Below, piece after piece: positions 62,904 through 64,000 of a stretch of 64,000 bases of DNA. The notes under the pieces were generated by a model, which did no database searches, was not told the origin of the DNA, and saw only the letters and a list, made by a program, of their open reading frames with translations. The DNA comes from Azospirillum brasilense (GTDB lineage: Bacteria > Pseudomonadota > Alphaproteobacteria > Azospirillales > Azospirillaceae), in NCBI RefSeq assembly GCF_001315015.1, contig NZ_CP012917.1, positions 65,001-129,000 on the forward strand. The letters are read 5' to 3'. The number at the start of each line of letters is the position of its first letter. Position 1 is the first letter of the stretch. The translations under genes and the position numbers were made by a program.

Positions 62904-63539
62904 ATGAAGAGGTTTTTATTCTGCATCATCTTGGCTTTGTTGCCCAATATCGCCGCAGCCGACACCATGACCTCCAACGACATCGTCAACACCCTGAAAA
63001 GGAACAATATGGAGGTTCTCATCCCAATATACGAAAAGGGTATTTTGGTTCTCGACAGCAAGAACACCACCGTTAACGCCATGAAATTGGTTAGAAATTA
63101 TGCAGCATTCGCAGACGCTGAAGCCAAAAATGCAAAATTTTGGTATCGTGGCATGCCGGCACAACAGGCGAATGATTTCATCAACAGCAATTACTCAGGA
63201 CTTGGATTGCCGGAAAAATCCTTCGTTGGGATTGCTCCAAGATTCTCTTACGTAACACAATATATCACCAACGCAGAGCCCGGTGTTGTTTTCGAGTTTG
63301 GCACGGACAGCGAAGGATGGCTTTTCAAGCAGTGGTCGGTTGACCACCCCTGTCAGATCAAGGCAGAAGGCGGTGGGACTTACGGCCTCGGCCCCAGCGG
63401 CACCTATGCGTCGTGCAACAACGGTCCCAACGCCTATAAGCCGAAGATCGACAACTTAGGCGGCATATTCAATAATTGGCTGGCCAACAATACGATAACA
63501 GCCAAGGTCGTCTACGTCCTGGCAAACCGCAAGTTGTAG
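62904..63539 (+). CDS. Small secreted protein, AT-rich, possible ADP-ribosyltransferase-like fold
   Basis: A 211-residue protein with a clear Sec signal peptide (MKRFLFCIILALLPNIAAAD). The mature part has FWYRGM, then SFVGIAPRFSYVTQYI and GVVFEFGTDS. This arginine, serine/tyrosine-strand and acidic-strand order is reminiscent of ADP-ribosyltransferase-fold toxins, but the match is weak and the catalytic Glu is not certain. One Cys pair (Cys in HPCQIK and ASCNNG) may form a disulfide. Base composition is much more AT-rich than its surroundings, suggesting transfer. AAGGAACGATGAATC precedes the ATG. Confidence 0.65.
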   Translation: MKRFLFCIILALLPNIAAADTMTSNDIVNTLKRNNMEVLIPIYEKGILVLDSKNTTVNAMKLVRNYAAFADAEAKNAKFWYRGMPAQQANDFINSNYSGLGLPEKSFVGIAPRFSYVTQYITNAEPGVVFEFGTDSEGWLFKQWSVDHPCQIKAEGGGTYGLGPSGTYASCNNGPNAYKPKIDNLGGIFNNWLANNTITAKVVYVLANRKL

Positions 63540-63589
63540 TATGGTCACGCTGGGAAGAGCGAAGCATTCCCACGCGCCACGATGACCAA

Positions 63590-63969
63590 GGTCGAGGCCG
63601 GTCCGCTGAAGCGCTCACTTTGTGGTGCGATGGCGGCCTGGCCTCACGGCCGTGCCGGCGCAGATGCCTGGTCACCTGCCGGCTGCGGCACCAGACACGT
63701 TTCCATGAACCGCTCGTCGATCAGCCGCATCATCTCCAGGTTCGCGGTGGACTCGCCCATGATCGGCCCGTGGTCGCCGGGCCGACCATCGAAACCGGTC
63801 CGCATTGCCACGCGATCGACAGCCGGAAATGTTCCAGCTCGATCAGTTCCCGCCTCCAGCGCCACCTTCGCCTTGAACACCGCCGAACACCGCTTCCATT
63901 TCCCCGTCATCAGGTCCGTCCTTCATCCTGGGCGAACCACGCTTCTCTGAACAAGCGGGGACCAACTCA
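63590..63969 (-). pseudogene. Decayed IS3-family transposase remnant
   Basis: On the minus strand, from 63910, MTGKWKRCSAVFKAKVALEA matches the start of IS3-family OrfA. After a jump the same frame continues as MMRLIDERFMET, a segment typical of OrfB, and OrfB continues only in another frame (TRHLRRHGREA near 63675-63640). So most of orfA and the start of orfB are deleted and the rest is frameshifted. A TGAGTTGGTCCCCGC sequence at 63969-63955 could be the terminal inverted repeat. Confidence 0.65.
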
Positions 63970-64000
63970 ATCATCGGATGTCCGTTCGGACTGCCGATGG

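Overview
The window is about 64 kb of GC-rich DNA whose gene content fits an Azospirillum-like alphaproteobacterium (Rhodospirillales). The pointers are a napEDABC periplasmic nitrate reductase operon, a flagellar cluster with alphaproteobacterial MotE-type and DUF6468-type genes, a squalene-type carotenoid cluster beside a candidate RpoE-type promoter, a full-length AdhE, and an R-body (reb) locus. The genus is inferred from gene content; no marker gene settles it.

Layout. (1) 1-5.0 kb: a carotenoid cluster with a partial PlsC-type acyltransferase, a CrtP-like oxygenase and a CrtN-like desaturase on the minus strand, and a divergent aldehyde dehydrogenase. Together they resemble a C30 (4,4'-diapocarotenoid) acid/ester pathway. 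(2) 5.0-9.7 kb: a DUF4126 membrane protein, tRNA-Ala(GGC) and tRNA-Leu(CAG), a large MscS-type channel, and GAPDH. (3) 9.7-20.6 kb: flagellar genes in two divergent units, fliF-fliH-fliN-fliP-small ORF-fliG-ORF (minus) and fliL-fliM-DUF6468-motE-like-fliK-flgD (plus). (4) 20.6-35.5 kb: a single 4,975-residue RTX protein with about 20 tandem units of roughly 167 residues, then NIDO, Calx-beta and von Willebrand D-type regions and a C-terminal RTX/type I secretion end. It is preceded by an AT-rich 500-bp leader. (5) 36.0-40.3 kb: napEDABC behind an FNR-type box. (6) 40.4-48.4 kb: more flagellar genes, a FliL-like gene-flgH-flgA-flgG-flgF (minus) and a secreted helical-repeat protein-motA-motB (plus). 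The flagellar set is therefore split by the RTX gene and the nap operon. (7) 48.4-51.8 kb: an MFS transporter, a DUF2239 protein, a GIY-YIG-like protein and a YitT-family membrane protein. (8) 52.2-58.7 kb: an R-body locus with four near-identical rebB genes, three divergent RebB-like genes, a 357-residue protein, an Ala-rich protein, and a convergent regulator that fuses a degenerate sigma54-activator-type AAA+ domain to an AraC-type DNA-binding domain. (9) 59.0-62.1 kb: adhE and tRNA-Phe(GAA). (10) 62.1-64 kb: an AT-richer, probably acquired segment with a small secreted protein and a decayed IS3-family transposase.

How the parts fit: nap and adhE suggest redox balancing when oxygen is low, the carotenoid cluster suggests singlet-oxygen protection, and the flagellar, RTX and reb loci suggest surface colonisation and interaction with other organisms. 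The reb locus with its unusual regulator, and the giant RTX protein, are the most notable systems here.
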